A DNA stretch of 64,000 nt from Hyphomicrobiales bacterium (lineage in GTDB: Bacteria > Pseudomonadota > Alphaproteobacteria > Rhizobiales > JACESI01), in contig JBDXGY010000002.1 in the NCBI GenBank assembly GCA_039989895.1, positions 181,922-245,921 of the forward strand, written 5' to 3'. This document shows, piece after piece, positions 18,837-27,808 of this stretch (positions are counted from its first letter, which is position 1; each line of letters opens with the position of its first letter). The notes below the pieces were generated by a model. That model saw only the letters and a list, made by a program, of their open reading frames with translations. It ran no database searches and had not been told where the DNA came from. Both the position numbers and the translations under genes were made by a program.

Positions 18837-19064
18837 ATGTCGTCTATATCAGTTGATGCCGTCGCAAATTTTATTGCTGCAAGCAATACGGTTGAAGCTA
18901 CATCGGCTGTTGCGGCGCGGGTTTTAGAGATTGATCAGCAGGCGGCGGTCGGGATTCTTCAATCATTACAGCAAAGTCAGTCGAGCCTTGATGAGGCTGC
19001 GTCCAATCTTTCCGTGCCGCCAACGCTTGACGGCACCGGCGGTGCTGTGGATCGATCTGTATAG
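18837..19064 (+). CDS. Small Gln/Ala-rich protein, paralogue 2
   Basis: A 75-residue paralogue of the gene at 18499. Shared features are an Ala-rich helix containing a Q/S-rich stretch and the tail LDGTGGAVDRSV, against LDGTGATVNRSV in the first copy. The leader also matches: both have GTATGGAGT a few bases before the ATG. A separate promoter for each is likely, since 140 bases and a possible terminator lie between them. Function unknown; a weak likeness to YjfB-type motility-associated small proteins is noted with low certainty. Confidence 0.65.
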   Translation: MSSISVDAVANFIAASNTVEATSAVAARVLEIDQQAAVGILQSLQQSQSSLDEAASNLSVPPTLDGTGGAVDRSV

Positions 19065-19102
19065 ATGGTCATGTGAGTGGGCGTGAGCGCCTATTCTTGC
19101 CG

Positions 19103-19786
19103 CTAGGTTTTTGCACCAAGCTCTTTTATTGATACCTCAATAAGGTTTCTAGCATCATCCGAGTTCCAATGAGCAATGCCTGATAAAACACCTTGCACAC
19201 AGCCGTGAGCGTCTAAAATCATGGTTGTTGGCAGGCCGAAAACCAGTCCTTTTGACCGCAAGTCCTGAAAAGTTTTATTTTTCGGATCAAGATAAAGACC
19301 CAATGCTGTGGCTTTAATTGATTCTAGGAACTGTTGAGGCTTAACGCCACCATTTCGATCGACGTTAAGTGCCAGCACCTCGAATGTGTCGCCACCATAT
19401 TCTTCTTGTAATTTGGCAAGATCCGGCATTTCTTCCCGGCATGGTCCGCACCATGTGGCCCAAATGTTCAAGAGCACCACTTTGTCTTTCCAGTCACCAA
19501 AGGTTATATCCTCGTCATTTGGCAGTTTAAAGCCTATATGGGCGAGAGGAATAGGCTTCTTGGCAATGCGCATTGCTGCCAAATCGCCGATTGCTGCAGC
19601 GTCCATTGAAGCCTTTGTGGCATCTGTCATGGTGCAGGCTGCAGCGGCTTGTGCTATATTTGTCTCTTCTTGCCCATTGCCAGACTGGCCAGCAGTCCAG
19701 TATACCGTGATCGCACCGGCTATAACGCCCATGGCAAGGGCGGCAATTGCAATGAATAGACCAGACTTTTTGGGCGCATCAGACAT
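19103..19786 (-). CDS. tlpA: TlpA-type membrane-anchored thioredoxin
   Basis: A 227-residue periplasmic thiol-disulfide oxidoreductase. One N-terminal membrane helix (about residues 9-30) anchors a thioredoxin domain with the active site W112-C113-G-P-C116 in NIWATWCGPCREEMPDL. TlpA reduces disulfides needed for cytochrome oxidase copper-site assembly in rhizobia. The additional cysteines C51 and one near the C-terminus are as in the TlpA family. It is divergent from argH with about 48 bases between them, the usual neighbourhood in this order. Confidence 0.85.
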   Translation of the reverse strand: MSDAPKKSGLFIAIAALAMGVIAGAITVYWTAGQSGNGQEETNIAQAAAACTMTDATKASMDAAAIGDLAAMRIAKKPIPLAHIGFKLPNDEDITFGDWKDKVVLLNIWATWCGPCREEMPDLAKLQEEYGGDTFEVLALNVDRNGGVKPQQFLESIKATALGLYLDPKNKTFQDLRSKGLVFGLPTTMILDAHGCVQGVLSGIAHWNSDDARNLIEVSIKELGAKT

Positions 19787-19834
19787 AATTTCATCCTTAG
19801 TATAAAATAATTCGAACTTCTATTGAGACCGCAC

Positions 19835-21238
19835 ATGACACAAAACAAATCAGGCAACAAGATGTGGGGCGGGCGCTTTGCCAAAGGCCCTGACGCTATT
19901 ATGGAAGAAATCAACGCATCGATTGATTTTGACCAAAAGCTGGCATCTCAAGATATCACCGGTTCAAAAGCTCATTGTGCCATGTTGGTCGCTTGTGGGA
20001 TTATTACCAGTGATGATGGCGAAATAATCAATAAAGGGCTAGACACAATTGCGTTAGAAATTGCCAATGGTGAATTTCAATTCTCTCGTGCGCTTGAAGA
20101 TATTCATATGAATATTGAGGCGAGACTGCGTGAATTGATCGGGGATGCTGCTGGTAGATTGCACACAGCCCGCTCGCGCAATGATCAAGTCGCGACAGAT
20201 TTTAAGCTGTGGGTGCGTGATACCTTGGACACTTTGGATGAGCAGCTTGCTGGTTTGCAGCTTGCCTTTGTCGAAGTGGCAGAAAAGAACGCCGATGCGG
20301 TGATGCCTGGCTTCACCCATTTACAGACTGCGCAACCTGTTACACTGGGTCATCATATGATGGCCTATGTGGAAATGATTTCTCGCGATAGAGGCCGGTT
20401 TAGCGATGCACGAGCGCGGCTGAATGAATGTCCATTGGGGTCTGCGGCCCTTGCAGGCACGCCTTTTCCTATTGATCGTCATATGACAGCCAAAGCATTA
20501 GGCTTTGATCGCCCATCCGCCAATTCGCTTGATGGTGTATCAGATCGTGATTTTGCTTTGGAAGCCTTGAGTGGTGCTGCCATTTGTTCTGTTCATTTGT
20601 CGCGCTTTGCAGAAGAACTTGTGATTTGGTGTTCGGCGCAATTTGGTTTTGTGTCCTTGTCTGATGCCTTTTCAACTGGTTCATCTATCATGCCGCAAAA
20701 GCGTAATCCTGATGCGGCAGAGCTTGTGCGGGCAAAGGCTGGGCGGATTGTCGGGGCGCTGAATGCGCTTTTGATTGTTATGAAAGGCTTGCCGCTTGCC
20801 TATTCAAAAGACATGCAGGAAGATAAAGAGCAGACATTTGATGCGCTTGAGAATTTGTCGCTGGTCATTGCCGCGATGACAGGCATGGTGCGTGATTTAA
20901 CACCGAATCTTGATAAACTAGCGGCTGCTGCCGGTCATGGGTTTTCCACGGCAACGGATCTGGCCGACTGGCTGGTGCGTGAGCTTGGTATGCCCTTTCG
21001 TGATGCGCATCATGTGACCGGTGCTATTGTTGCCCTTGCGGAAGCGAAGGGTCTGACGCTTGATGCTTTGTCCTTGGCTGACATGCAAGGGGTTGAGGCG
21101 CGGATTAACGATGGAATTTTTGATGTTTTGTCGGTTAAAAAATCTGTGGCGAGTCGCAAGGCTTATGGTGGTACGTCGCCAAGCAATGTGGTCGAGCAGG
21201 CCGCACGTTGGCGCAAACATCTTGACGCTGGCGCATAA
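19835..21238 (+). CDS. argH: Argininosuccinate lyase
   Basis: The last enzyme of arginine synthesis, which splits argininosuccinate into arginine and fumarate. The N-terminus [11 protein letters not shown], the [10 protein letters not shown] motif and the superfamily signature [12 protein letters not shown] are all present. The ATG at 19835 is chosen over a TTG at 19823. The protein is 467 residues, normal for the family. A small lipoprotein and lysA follow on the same strand. Confidence 0.97.
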   Translation: MTQNKSGNKMWGGRFAKGPDAIMEEINASIDFDQKLASQDITGSKAHCAMLVACGIITSDDGEIINKGLDTIALEIANGEFQFSRALEDIHMNIEARLRELIGDAAGRLHTARSRNDQVATDFKLWVRDTLDTLDEQLAGLQLAFVEVAEKNADAVMPGFTHLQTAQPVTLGHHMMAYVEMISRDRGRFSDARARLNECPLGSAALAGTPFPIDRHMTAKALGFDRPSANSLDGVSDRDFALEALSGAAICSVHLSRFAEELVIWCSAQFGFVSLSDAFSTGSSIMPQKRNPDAAELVRAKAGRIVGALNALLIVMKGLPLAYSKDMQEDKEQTFDALENLSLVIAAMTGMVRDLTPNLDKLAAAAGHGFSTATDLADWLVRELGMPFRDAHHVTGAIVALAEAKGLTLDALSLADMQGVEARINDGIFDVLSVKKSVASRKAYGGTSPSNVVEQAARWRKHLDAGA

Positions 21239-21274
21239 AAGGCCGATTAAAAGCAAATTAAAGAAAGGCATGGA

Positions 21275-21517
21275 ATGACGCATTTGGTTTCAAAATCTGG
21301 ACTGGCCCTGATAATCTGCGCTGGTATTAGCGTGGCGCTTGTTGGGTGTGGGCGCAAGCCAAGCCTTTCTGATTTAAAACCTCCGGCGGCTAAATCTGAA
21401 GAAGTCAGAGTTGCATCACCGCAAACCACAGAAACGCTGGATGGCAATATCGATGGGTTGGAGCCGGTGGCCAAGACAAAACCTCAGCGTTCCTTTCTTC
21501 TTGATTTTCTTCTTTAA
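21275..21517 (+). CDS. Small lipoprotein (LptM/YifL-like)
   Basis: An 80-residue lipoprotein precursor: hydrophobic helix then lipobox LVGC-GRKPSL. The GCGRK-P start of the mature part resembles LptM (YifL), a small lipoprotein that assists LptD maturation in E. coli, where it lies next to dapF. Here it lies between argH and lysA, 11 bases before lysA, the usual position in this order. The remaining residues are low-complexity. Confidence 0.75.
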   Translation: MTHLVSKSGLALIICAGISVALVGCGRKPSLSDLKPPAAKSEEVRVASPQTTETLDGNIDGLEPVAKTKPQRSFLLDFLL

Positions 21518-21528
21518 AGACCAAAACC

Positions 21529-22794
21529 ATGCATCACTTTGCTTATAAAAATGGCGTTCTCCACGCTGAAGACGTGCCTTTGCCAGAAATTGCGGCTAGG
21601 GTGGGGACTCCCTTTTATTGCTATTCAAGTGCTACTTTTGAGCGCCATTATCGTGTTTTCAAGGATGCTTTTGAGGGCATTGATACGGTCGTCTGCTATG
21701 CGATGAAAGCGAATTCTAATCAGGCAGTATTAACGACGCTAGCGCGGCTAGGTTGCGGGGCTGATGTTGTCTCTGGTGGAGAACTGAAACGCGCGCTTAT
21801 GGCTGGTATACCGCCTGAGAAGATCATGTTTTCTGGCGTTGGCAAAAAAGCTGAGGAACTACGGGCGGCCATTGATGCGGGTATTTTATGCATCAATGTG
21901 GAATCGGTGCCCGAACTTCATCTGTTGAGCAAGGTTGCAACCGATCTTGGCAAAGAAGCGCATGTGTCTTTTCGCATCAATCCTGATGTGGACGCAAAAA
22001 CGCATGCGAAAATTGCAACAGGAAAATCGGAAAATAAATTTGGTATTCCGTGGCAAGACGCTGAACGGATTTATGCTGAGGCCGCACGTCTGCCCGGTGT
22101 GAAAGCCACAGGCATCGATATGCACATTGGCAGTCAGATTACTGATCTTCAGCCCTTTGACGATGCTTTTTCGCTTCTAAGTGGCCTCATTAAAACCCTG
22201 CGAGGGCAAGGCCATGTGATTGACCATGTTGATGTGGGGGGTGGGCTTGGTATTCCTTACAAAGCAGACAATACCCCACCGCCAGACCCGCTCGCTTACG
22301 CTAAAGTGGTGCGTCGTCATGTGGATGATCTTGATTGTCAGGTGATTTTTGAGCCTGGTCGGCTGATTGCTGGAAATTCAGGCATTCTGGTTGGTGAAGT
22401 GATTTATGTGAAAGAAGGTGAGCGTAAAACTTTCATCATTGGTGATACAGCCATGAATGATCTGGTGCGCCCGACACTGTATGAAGCACATCACGATGTG
22501 TTGCCCGTGAATGAAGCAATTGAGTCTAAAGACTGGATAACCGCCGATGTGGTTGGGCCTGTTTGTGAGACGGGTGATTATATGGCGCTTGATCGCAAAA
22601 TGGTGAAACCTGAATCAGGTGATCTTTATGCGGTTATGTCGGCTGGTGCTTATGGCGCTGTGCAAGCTGGTACCTATAACACACGGGCCTTAGTGCCAGA
22701 GGTCATGGTGAAGGGCGATCAATACCATATTATTCGCCCCCGCCTGAGCGCGGACGATATTATTGCAATGGATAGCGTTCCAGACTGGTTTTAA
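21529..22794 (+). CDS. lysA: Diaminopimelate decarboxylase
   Basis: A 421-residue PLP enzyme that makes lysine from meso-diaminopimelate. The PLP lysine is K60 in CYAMKANSNQ. Other motifs are DMHIGSQI, DVGGGLGIPY and the substrate/dimer motif GPVCETGDYMA. Length and motifs are complete. It follows the small lipoprotein gene closely and ends 3 bases before the end of the convergent GST gene. Confidence 0.97.
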   Translation: MHHFAYKNGVLHAEDVPLPEIAARVGTPFYCYSSATFERHYRVFKDAFEGIDTVVCYAMKANSNQAVLTTLARLGCGADVVSGGELKRALMAGIPPEKIMFSGVGKKAEELRAAIDAGILCINVESVPELHLLSKVATDLGKEAHVSFRINPDVDAKTHAKIATGKSENKFGIPWQDAERIYAEAARLPGVKATGIDMHIGSQITDLQPFDDAFSLLSGLIKTLRGQGHVIDHVDVGGGLGIPYKADNTPPPDPLAYAKVVRRHVDDLDCQVIFEPGRLIAGNSGILVGEVIYVKEGERKTFIIGDTAMNDLVRPTLYEAHHDVLPVNEAIESKDWITADVVGPVCETGDYMALDRKMVKPESGDLYAVMSAGAYGAVQAGTYNTRALVPEVMVKGDQYHIIRPRLSADDIIAMDSVPDWF

Positions 22795-22797
22795 AAC

Positions 22798-23499
22798 TTA
22801 TCTAGGTGGATTGACCATTCCTTTTCCAACGGCAGGACGCGCCATGCAGCGGGCAAGATATGCCGTGACATTTGGATAGTCATTCAAGCCGATTAAATCG
22901 GCGGCCCCATAGCTTGCATCCAATGCATTAACCCACGGGAAGATAGCAATATCGGCGATTGTATAATCATTGCCCATAATGTAAGTGCGCCCTTCGAGGC
23001 GTTGGTTCAAGACATTGAGTAGCCGTTTGCTTTCATTGAGATAGCGCTCTTGTGGATAGGGGTCGTTCACTTTATCTGCAGCATATTTATAAAAATGCCC
23101 AAATTGACCGAACATCGGGCCAACACCACCGATCTGAAACAGCATCCATTGAATGCATTCATAGCGTTGTGACGGGTCTGTCGGGATAAATTTACCTGTT
23201 TTTTCAGCCAGATAAAGTAAAATCGCACCGCTTTCGAACAGCGGCAAAGGTTTGCCGTTTGGTCCATTGGGGTCGATGATGGCCGGAATTTTATTGTTTG
23301 GATTAAGGGACAAAAATTCCGGTGTCATTTGATCATTTGTGCCAAAGGAAACGGTATGAGCCTCATAGGGTAGCCCCATTTCTTCCAAAGCAATCGAGAT
23401 CTTTACGCCATTTGGAGTGGTCAATGAATAAAGCTGAATAATGGTTGGGTCTTTGGGTGGCCATTTTTTTGTGATTGGAAAATTGGATAAAGTGCTCAT
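22798..23499 (-). CDS. Glutathione S-transferase (YghU/Ure2p-like)
   Basis: A 233-residue GST. The N-terminal thioredoxin-fold part reads IQLYSLTTPNGVKISIALEEMGLPYE, with a TPNG glutathione site typical of the Nu/Ure2p-like class (YghU, YfcG), then NKIPAIIDP and the ESGAILLYLAEKTG motif. The helical C-terminal domain has DYTIADIAIFPWV. Members of this class act as disulfide-bond reductases with glutathione. It is transcribed away from the DUF4175 gene. Confidence 0.87.
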   Translation of the reverse strand: MSTLSNFPITKKWPPKDPTIIQLYSLTTPNGVKISIALEEMGLPYEAHTVSFGTNDQMTPEFLSLNPNNKIPAIIDPNGPNGKPLPLFESGAILLYLAEKTGKFIPTDPSQRYECIQWMLFQIGGVGPMFGQFGHFYKYAADKVNDPYPQERYLNESKRLLNVLNQRLEGRTYIMGNDYTIADIAIFPWVNALDASYGAADLIGLNDYPNVTAYLARCMARPAVGKGMVNPPR

Positions 23500-23648
23500 G
23501 CGGGTGTCTTTCGTTTAAATAGCTCATTTTACTGGCCAGATTACTGATTTATGCTAATTAAGTGGTCCTAGCCTTAGGCTTTGATGAATACAATCGTATT
23601 TGAATTACTTGTGCAATGCCGGTTTTGTGAGCGAATCGGTTGTTTAAG

Positions 23649-23668
23649 ATATCGACATTGATCGATAT
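23649..23668. promoter_or_regulatory. Inverted repeat in the GST / DUF4175 divergent spacer
   Basis: A perfect 7-base inverted repeat, ATATCGA - CATTGA - TCGATAT, lies in the 249-base spacer between the divergent GST (start 23499) and DUF4175 (start 23749) genes. Its form is that of a dimeric regulator site. The rest of the spacer shows no gene. Confidence 0.4.
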
Positions 23669-23748
23669 GGTCATATATTAAGCTCATTGCCGCTCTATTT
23701 GGGTGCTGAAGGCCTATATCGGCAGTTCACGGTTTATGATTGGATCTC

Positions 23749-26358
23749 ATGGAGAAATCTCACTCTCTTACACGTAACGGTTTTTCACGGATCAAAAGTG
23801 TTTTGCGCCGTGCAAAATTGATATTGTTTTGGGAACGGATTTGGCCCGCGCTCTTTTCACTTTTGATGATTGCGATGGTTTATGCCTGCGCGTCATGGTT
23901 TGGTGTTTGGTCATTCATGCCGGTTTGGCTGAAAGTGATTGCGCTTGGTTTGTTTGCAATCGCTATTTTATTGACGCTATCGCGGGCCTCGCGCCTTACA
24001 TTGCCAAAGGTTGATGAGACAATTGCGCGCGTTGAGATGGTGTCGGGTGTTTCCCACCGGCCATTGACTGCTTCACTCGATTTGCCTGTTGGCGAAACAG
24101 CAGATCCTTCATCGCCACAAAGCACTTTATGGCGCGCTCATCAACAACGTATAGCCGAGGGATTGTCGAAACTAAAAGCCGGTTGGCCACAGCCACTTAC
24201 TCAAAGGTTGGATCCTTTCGCTTCGCGTGCAGTGCTTATTTTAGCGACCTTCATAGGGTTTAATGTGGCAGGCCCAGATCGATTGCAGCGCCTGACAGAT
24301 GGTTTTGATTTTTCGATAGGGAAAGCAACTGTTGTTGCCCGTCTTGATGCGTGGGTGACGCCGCCGCGATATACTGGCAAGCCACCAATTTTTCTCACGA
24401 AAGAAGACGCCGAATTTGAGGTTGGCTCTGTTGTGGTGCCAGCTGGTAGTCTTTTAAAAATCCGCAGCGTGAATGCGGACGCCACAGTGGTTACTTTTTC
24501 TGGTGAAGCAGCTTCTGGTTCAGTGACTGGACCTATTGCAATTGCTGCCCAAAAATTGAATCAGGCAGAAAATCCAACGAGCAATAGTAATCAAACGGAT
24601 TATGAGTTTAAGCTTGATGAAAGCGGCACCATCACGGTTGGTAAGGCGGAGCTGAGCCGTAGCTGGGCTTTTGATGTCTTGCCCGACAGCCCCCCGATTA
24701 TTGCTTTCATTGATGATCCCGAAGTGCAGCGATCGGGCGCTTTGCAAATCTTAGCAACAATGAAAGATGATTACGGTATAACGCAAGCTGATGTTGTGAT
24801 TGAGCCTATAGGTGCTGGGGTTGCTGATACAGCTCGTCCTCTTTATGAGGCGCCGCAATTTCCTTTATCATTGCGTCGGGACCAAGCGAAAGATGGAACG
24901 TCTAAAACAGTGCGATCGCTGACAGATCACCCGTGGGCAGGTGCAGAAGTTGCCATGACACTGCGGGCTGTTGATGCGGCTGGACAGGAGGGGTTGAGTG
25001 AGGTTTTAACTTTATCCTTGCCGTCTCGGCGATTTTTCAATCCACTTTCTCGCGCGCTCATCGAGCAACGCCGAAGTCTGGCTATGGATGGAAATTATGC
25101 CAATCAGTTGGTTGATGTGATTGATGTTTTAACAGTCAGACCAGAACAGTTTAATGATGATTACGCTGCGCTCATAACACTTGCCTCGATTCAAAGAGGC
25201 CTTTTGGATGCGCGTAATGATGATGCTTTGCGCAAAGTTGTTGATGACTTATGGGACTTGGCTGTTGGTCTGGAAGATGGTGATCTTTCAGATGCTGAAC
25301 GCGCATTGCGTGAGGCGCTTGAGGCTTTGCGTGAAGGTATAAGGGATGGCGCTTCAGAAGAAGAGCTTGCCCGTTTATTGGAAGATGCTCGCGAAGCAAT
25401 GAATGAATTCATGCAAGCCTTGTCGGAACAAGCGCAGCGCAATAGTGATACGGCGCAAAACCAGCAGCCAACTGATCCTTCACAAACCCTAGACCCGCAA
25501 GATCTTCAAGAAATGCTGGACCGTATTCAAGAACTAGCGCAAACGGGATCGCGGGATGCGGCTGAGCAGCTTTTGTCTGAACTACAGCAGATGATGGAAA
25601 ACCTGCAAGCGCAAAACCAGCAACGGCAGCAAGGCGAAAGTCAAGAGCAACAAGCGCTGAATGAGCTTGGTGAAATGATACGTCGTCAGCAGCAATTGTT
25701 GGATCAGACCTATCGTGAACAGCAAGAAGGCCCAGGTAATCAACAAGGCGAGCAACCCGGACAATCGCAGCAAGGCCAAAGGGGTCAGCAACGAGGCCAA
25801 CAGCCTGGTCAGCAGCCTGGCCAGCAGTTTGGGCAGGATGGCAGACCATCACCGGGGCAAGGTCAACAAGGCCAGCAAAGTCAAAATGGGCAGAGTCTTG
25901 AACAAGGGCAAAGCGCGCTTGCAGATCAGCTGCAACGTTTCATGGATGGTCTTGGGCCAGGACCGCATGACCCAAGCGGGCAGCTGGGTGAGGCGGAGCG
26001 CTCGATGCGCGGTGCAGCAGGGCAACTTGGAGAAGGAGACCTTGGTGGCGCCGGTGAAGACCAATCTCAGGCACTGAATGAATTGCGGGCAGGTGCACGG
26101 GCATTAGCTGAACAAATGGCAGGAGAAGGGCAAGGCGAGGGCGATCAATCTATTGCAGGTGGAAATCGCGGGACAGACCCTCTTGGTCGACGCGACGGGC
26201 GTAGAAGTTCTGACTTTGGGGATGATGTGGAAGTGCCTGATGAAATTGATACGCAGCGAGCGCGCGAAATATTGGATGCAATTCGCGAGCGCCTTGGTGA
26301 AACGCTTAGACCTCAGATAGAACTTGAGTATCTTGAACGCCTTCTACAAAGCGAGTGA
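23749..26358 (+). CDS. DUF4175 (TIGR02302) family membrane protein
   Basis: A protein of about 869 residues, conserved in the Rhizobiales, function unknown. Two hydrophobic segments near the N-terminus (about residues 25-80) and one near 160 anchor a large domain. From about residue 490 it is helical and acidic, then strongly Gln/Gly-rich (bases 25600-25930, many QQGQ and QPGQ units), and ends with a conserved acidic/basic part (DEIDTQRAREILDAIRERLGE). The ATG at 23749 is preferred to a TTG at 23740. It lies between lysA and a CpdR-like regulator. Confidence 0.85.
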   Translation: MEKSHSLTRNGFSRIKSVLRRAKLILFWERIWPALFSLLMIAMVYACASWFGVWSFMPVWLKVIALGLFAIAILLTLSRASRLTLPKVDETIARVEMVSGVSHRPLTASLDLPVGETADPSSPQSTLWRAHQQRIAEGLSKLKAGWPQPLTQRLDPFASRAVLILATFIGFNVAGPDRLQRLTDGFDFSIGKATVVARLDAWVTPPRYTGKPPIFLTKEDAEFEVGSVVVPAGSLLKIRSVNADATVVTFSGEAASGSVTGPIAIAAQKLNQAENPTSNSNQTDYEFKLDESGTITVGKAELSRSWAFDVLPDSPPIIAFIDDPEVQRSGALQILATMKDDYGITQADVVIEPIGAGVADTARPLYEAPQFPLSLRRDQAKDGTSKTVRSLTDHPWAGAEVAMTLRAVDAAGQEGLSEVLTLSLPSRRFFNPLSRALIEQRRSLAMDGNYANQLVDVIDVLTVRPEQFNDDYAALITLASIQRGLLDARNDDALRKVVDDLWDLAVGLEDGDLSDAERALREALEALREGIRDGASEEELARLLEDAREAMNEFMQALSEQAQRNSDTAQNQQPTDPSQTLDPQDLQEMLDRIQELAQTGSRDAAEQLLSELQQMMENLQAQNQQRQQGESQEQQALNELGEMIRRQQQLLDQTYREQQEGPGNQQGEQPGQSQQGQRGQQRGQQPGQQPGQQFGQDGRPSPGQGQQGQQSQNGQSLEQGQSALADQLQRFMDGLGPGPHDPSGQLGEAERSMRGAAGQLGEGDLGGAGEDQSQALNELRAGARALAEQMAGEGQGEGDQSIAGGNRGTDPLGRRDGRRSSDFGDDVEVPDEIDTQRAREILDAIRERLGETLRPQIELEYLERLLQSE

Positions 26359-26367
26359 GTTTTTGAG

Positions 26368-26745
26368 TTAAGCGGCGTGAGTAATTTTTTCCAGCGTATC
26401 GCTTACGGCTTTGCGAATTTGGGCGAGGGAAAACGGCTTTAATACAACATCATCAACGATTTTATCGAGACCATCAGCGCGTTCACGCTGGTCAGCATAG
26501 CCTGTCATCAAGAGAATGGTTATATGCGGATGGTCGCGCGCAACATTAAGAGCTAGCGCTATCCCGTCCATTATAGGCATTTTTATATCAGATAAAAGAA
26601 GATCAAACTTGTCGTCATGCGATAAGACGCTCAGTGCATCTGTGCCATCTTCTGCTGTGGTGATTTCATGTCCGTCAATCATGAGCGCCCGTGAAACAAA
26701 TGTGCGTACTGCTTCGTCATCTTCGGCGATTAATATTTTGGCCAT
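26368..26745 (-). CDS. cpdR: CpdR-like single-domain response regulator
   Basis: A 125-residue receiver domain without an output domain. The acidic pocket is EDD near residues 8-10, the phosphorylated aspartate is in LLLSDIKMP (about D53), and the conserved Thr/Lys are in LLMTGYAD and LKPFS. In Caulobacter and rhizobia CpdR directs the ClpXP protease to cell-cycle targets when unphosphorylated. Size, position beside DUF4175 and sequence (MAKILIAEDDEAVRTFVSRAL) support CpdR, but other single receivers are possible. It is convergent with DUF4175. Confidence 0.75.
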   Translation of the reverse strand: MAKILIAEDDEAVRTFVSRALMIDGHEITTAEDGTDALSVLSHDDKFDLLLSDIKMPIMDGIALALNVARDHPHITILLMTGYADQRERADGLDKIVDDVVLKPFSLAQIRKAVSDTLEKITHAA

Positions 26746-26846
26746 AACTGATGCTTCCTTATCTCTACTCTATGTCAATCTAAACATAAGAGACTTGTGA
26801 TCAGGTAAAAAAATACCGCTGGGTTCATTTATAATAAATATTTCGT

Positions 26847-27668
26847 TTAACTGTCTGTGAATTGTACTGAAATATTTCGGCCAAGGTGTGGTGGTGCGGG
26901 CAATCTGCTTTGGAATCGCGTCGTACCGCGAGGTACAATTGTTGGTACCGACAAATCGTGGTCCCATGCATAAATCTCTTCATTGGTATTACTTTTCAAT
27001 CCAAATCGTAATTTTGGGGCTGGTGCGATTACATTTCTCAGGTTTTTAATTTCACCTGTGACGATCAGGACTGGACCGGTGTTTTCAATAACGCGTTCTG
27101 AACGAATATTGAGAATTTCAAAACCTCGCAGATTGACGTCAAACCCGACTGTACTATAGAGGCTTGCAAGATCTGGCGCGATGCGCACAATTGGTTCGCG
27201 CATATGAATAATGCCTGCGACAAATGCTAAGCTTGCAACAAATGATAGCGGGCGCAAAAAGGCATTGCGTTTTACTCTGTTTTGCTCGCTTATTTCATAG
27301 CGATTGACTTTTGTTTGTTTGTTTTTGTCAATGCTGCTGCGCATCAATGGATTGATGGGTCTTGAGCGCTGACGGGGTAATTCTTCAATTTCTGTTGGCA
27401 TATGCAGCGATACATCGCTGCCATCAACATCTTCGAAATCGGCATCAATAGGCGTGTTTTGATTTAAGGACCACTCATCTGCCGGGTTAATGTCTTCTTG
27501 CCCCGTGGAAATAGAATCAAGTAGGGGGTCTTTCACTTCAATAGTTTCTGGTTTGGCTAACCATTTGCTCCCACATGAGGCGCATTTTACCTTACGGCCT
27601 TTTGAATCAATTGATCCGTCGGGTAATTCGTAAGATGTGGAACATGATGGGCAAGTGATTTTTGGCAT
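26847..27668 (-). CDS. MJ0042-type zinc-ribbon protein with one membrane segment
   Basis: A 273-residue protein. The N-terminus is a zinc ribbon with C6, C9, C29 and C32 (ITCPSCSTSYELPDG ... CASCGSKW), as in the MJ0042 family. An acidic linker, one membrane segment near residues 136-155 and a C-terminal domain resembling DUF3426 follow. Function is unknown; its place beside ftsE is conserved in this order. A CtrA-type box lies about 41 bases upstream of its start on the same strand. Confidence 0.8.
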   Translation of the reverse strand: MPKITCPSCSTSYELPDGSIDSKGRKVKCASCGSKWLAKPETIEVKDPLLDSISTGQEDINPADEWSLNQNTPIDADFEDVDGSDVSLHMPTEIEELPRQRSRPINPLMRSSIDKNKQTKVNRYEISEQNRVKRNAFLRPLSFVASLAFVAGIIHMREPIVRIAPDLASLYSTVGFDVNLRGFEILNIRSERVIENTGPVLIVTGEIKNLRNVIAPAPKLRFGLKSNTNEEIYAWDHDLSVPTIVPRGTTRFQSRLPAPPHLGRNISVQFTDS

Positions 27669-27708
27669 GATGAAATCCGGGTTGTTATATCATTTGTTCA
27701 ACGTTTAT

Positions 27709-27725
27709 GGTTAACAAGTTCTTAA
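27709..27725 (-). promoter_or_regulatory. CtrA-type binding box
   Basis: On the minus strand the sequence is TTAA-GAACTTG-TTAACC, which matches the known CtrA consensus TTAA-N7-TTAAC exactly. It lies in the spacer between the zinc-ribbon gene (start 27668, minus) and ftsE (start 27809, plus). Its orientation and distance suit control of the zinc-ribbon gene, and ftsE could also be affected. Confidence 0.55.
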
Positions 27726-27808
27726 TATAGCCGCCTCAAACATGGAAAATGTGCCTCAAAAATGGTTTCATCAACAAGACTTAACCCGCGCGGTAATTAA
27801 CTTTGACA

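Noticed and set aside
25409-25852. Long minus-strand open frames opposite the DUF4175 gene
   Set aside because: They are shadows of the Gln-rich repeat codons; they have no ribosome site and no recognisable domain.
25600-25930. CRISPR-like or tandem DNA repeat array
   Set aside because: The repeats are in-frame Gln/Gly codons of a protein, with no regular repeat-spacer form.
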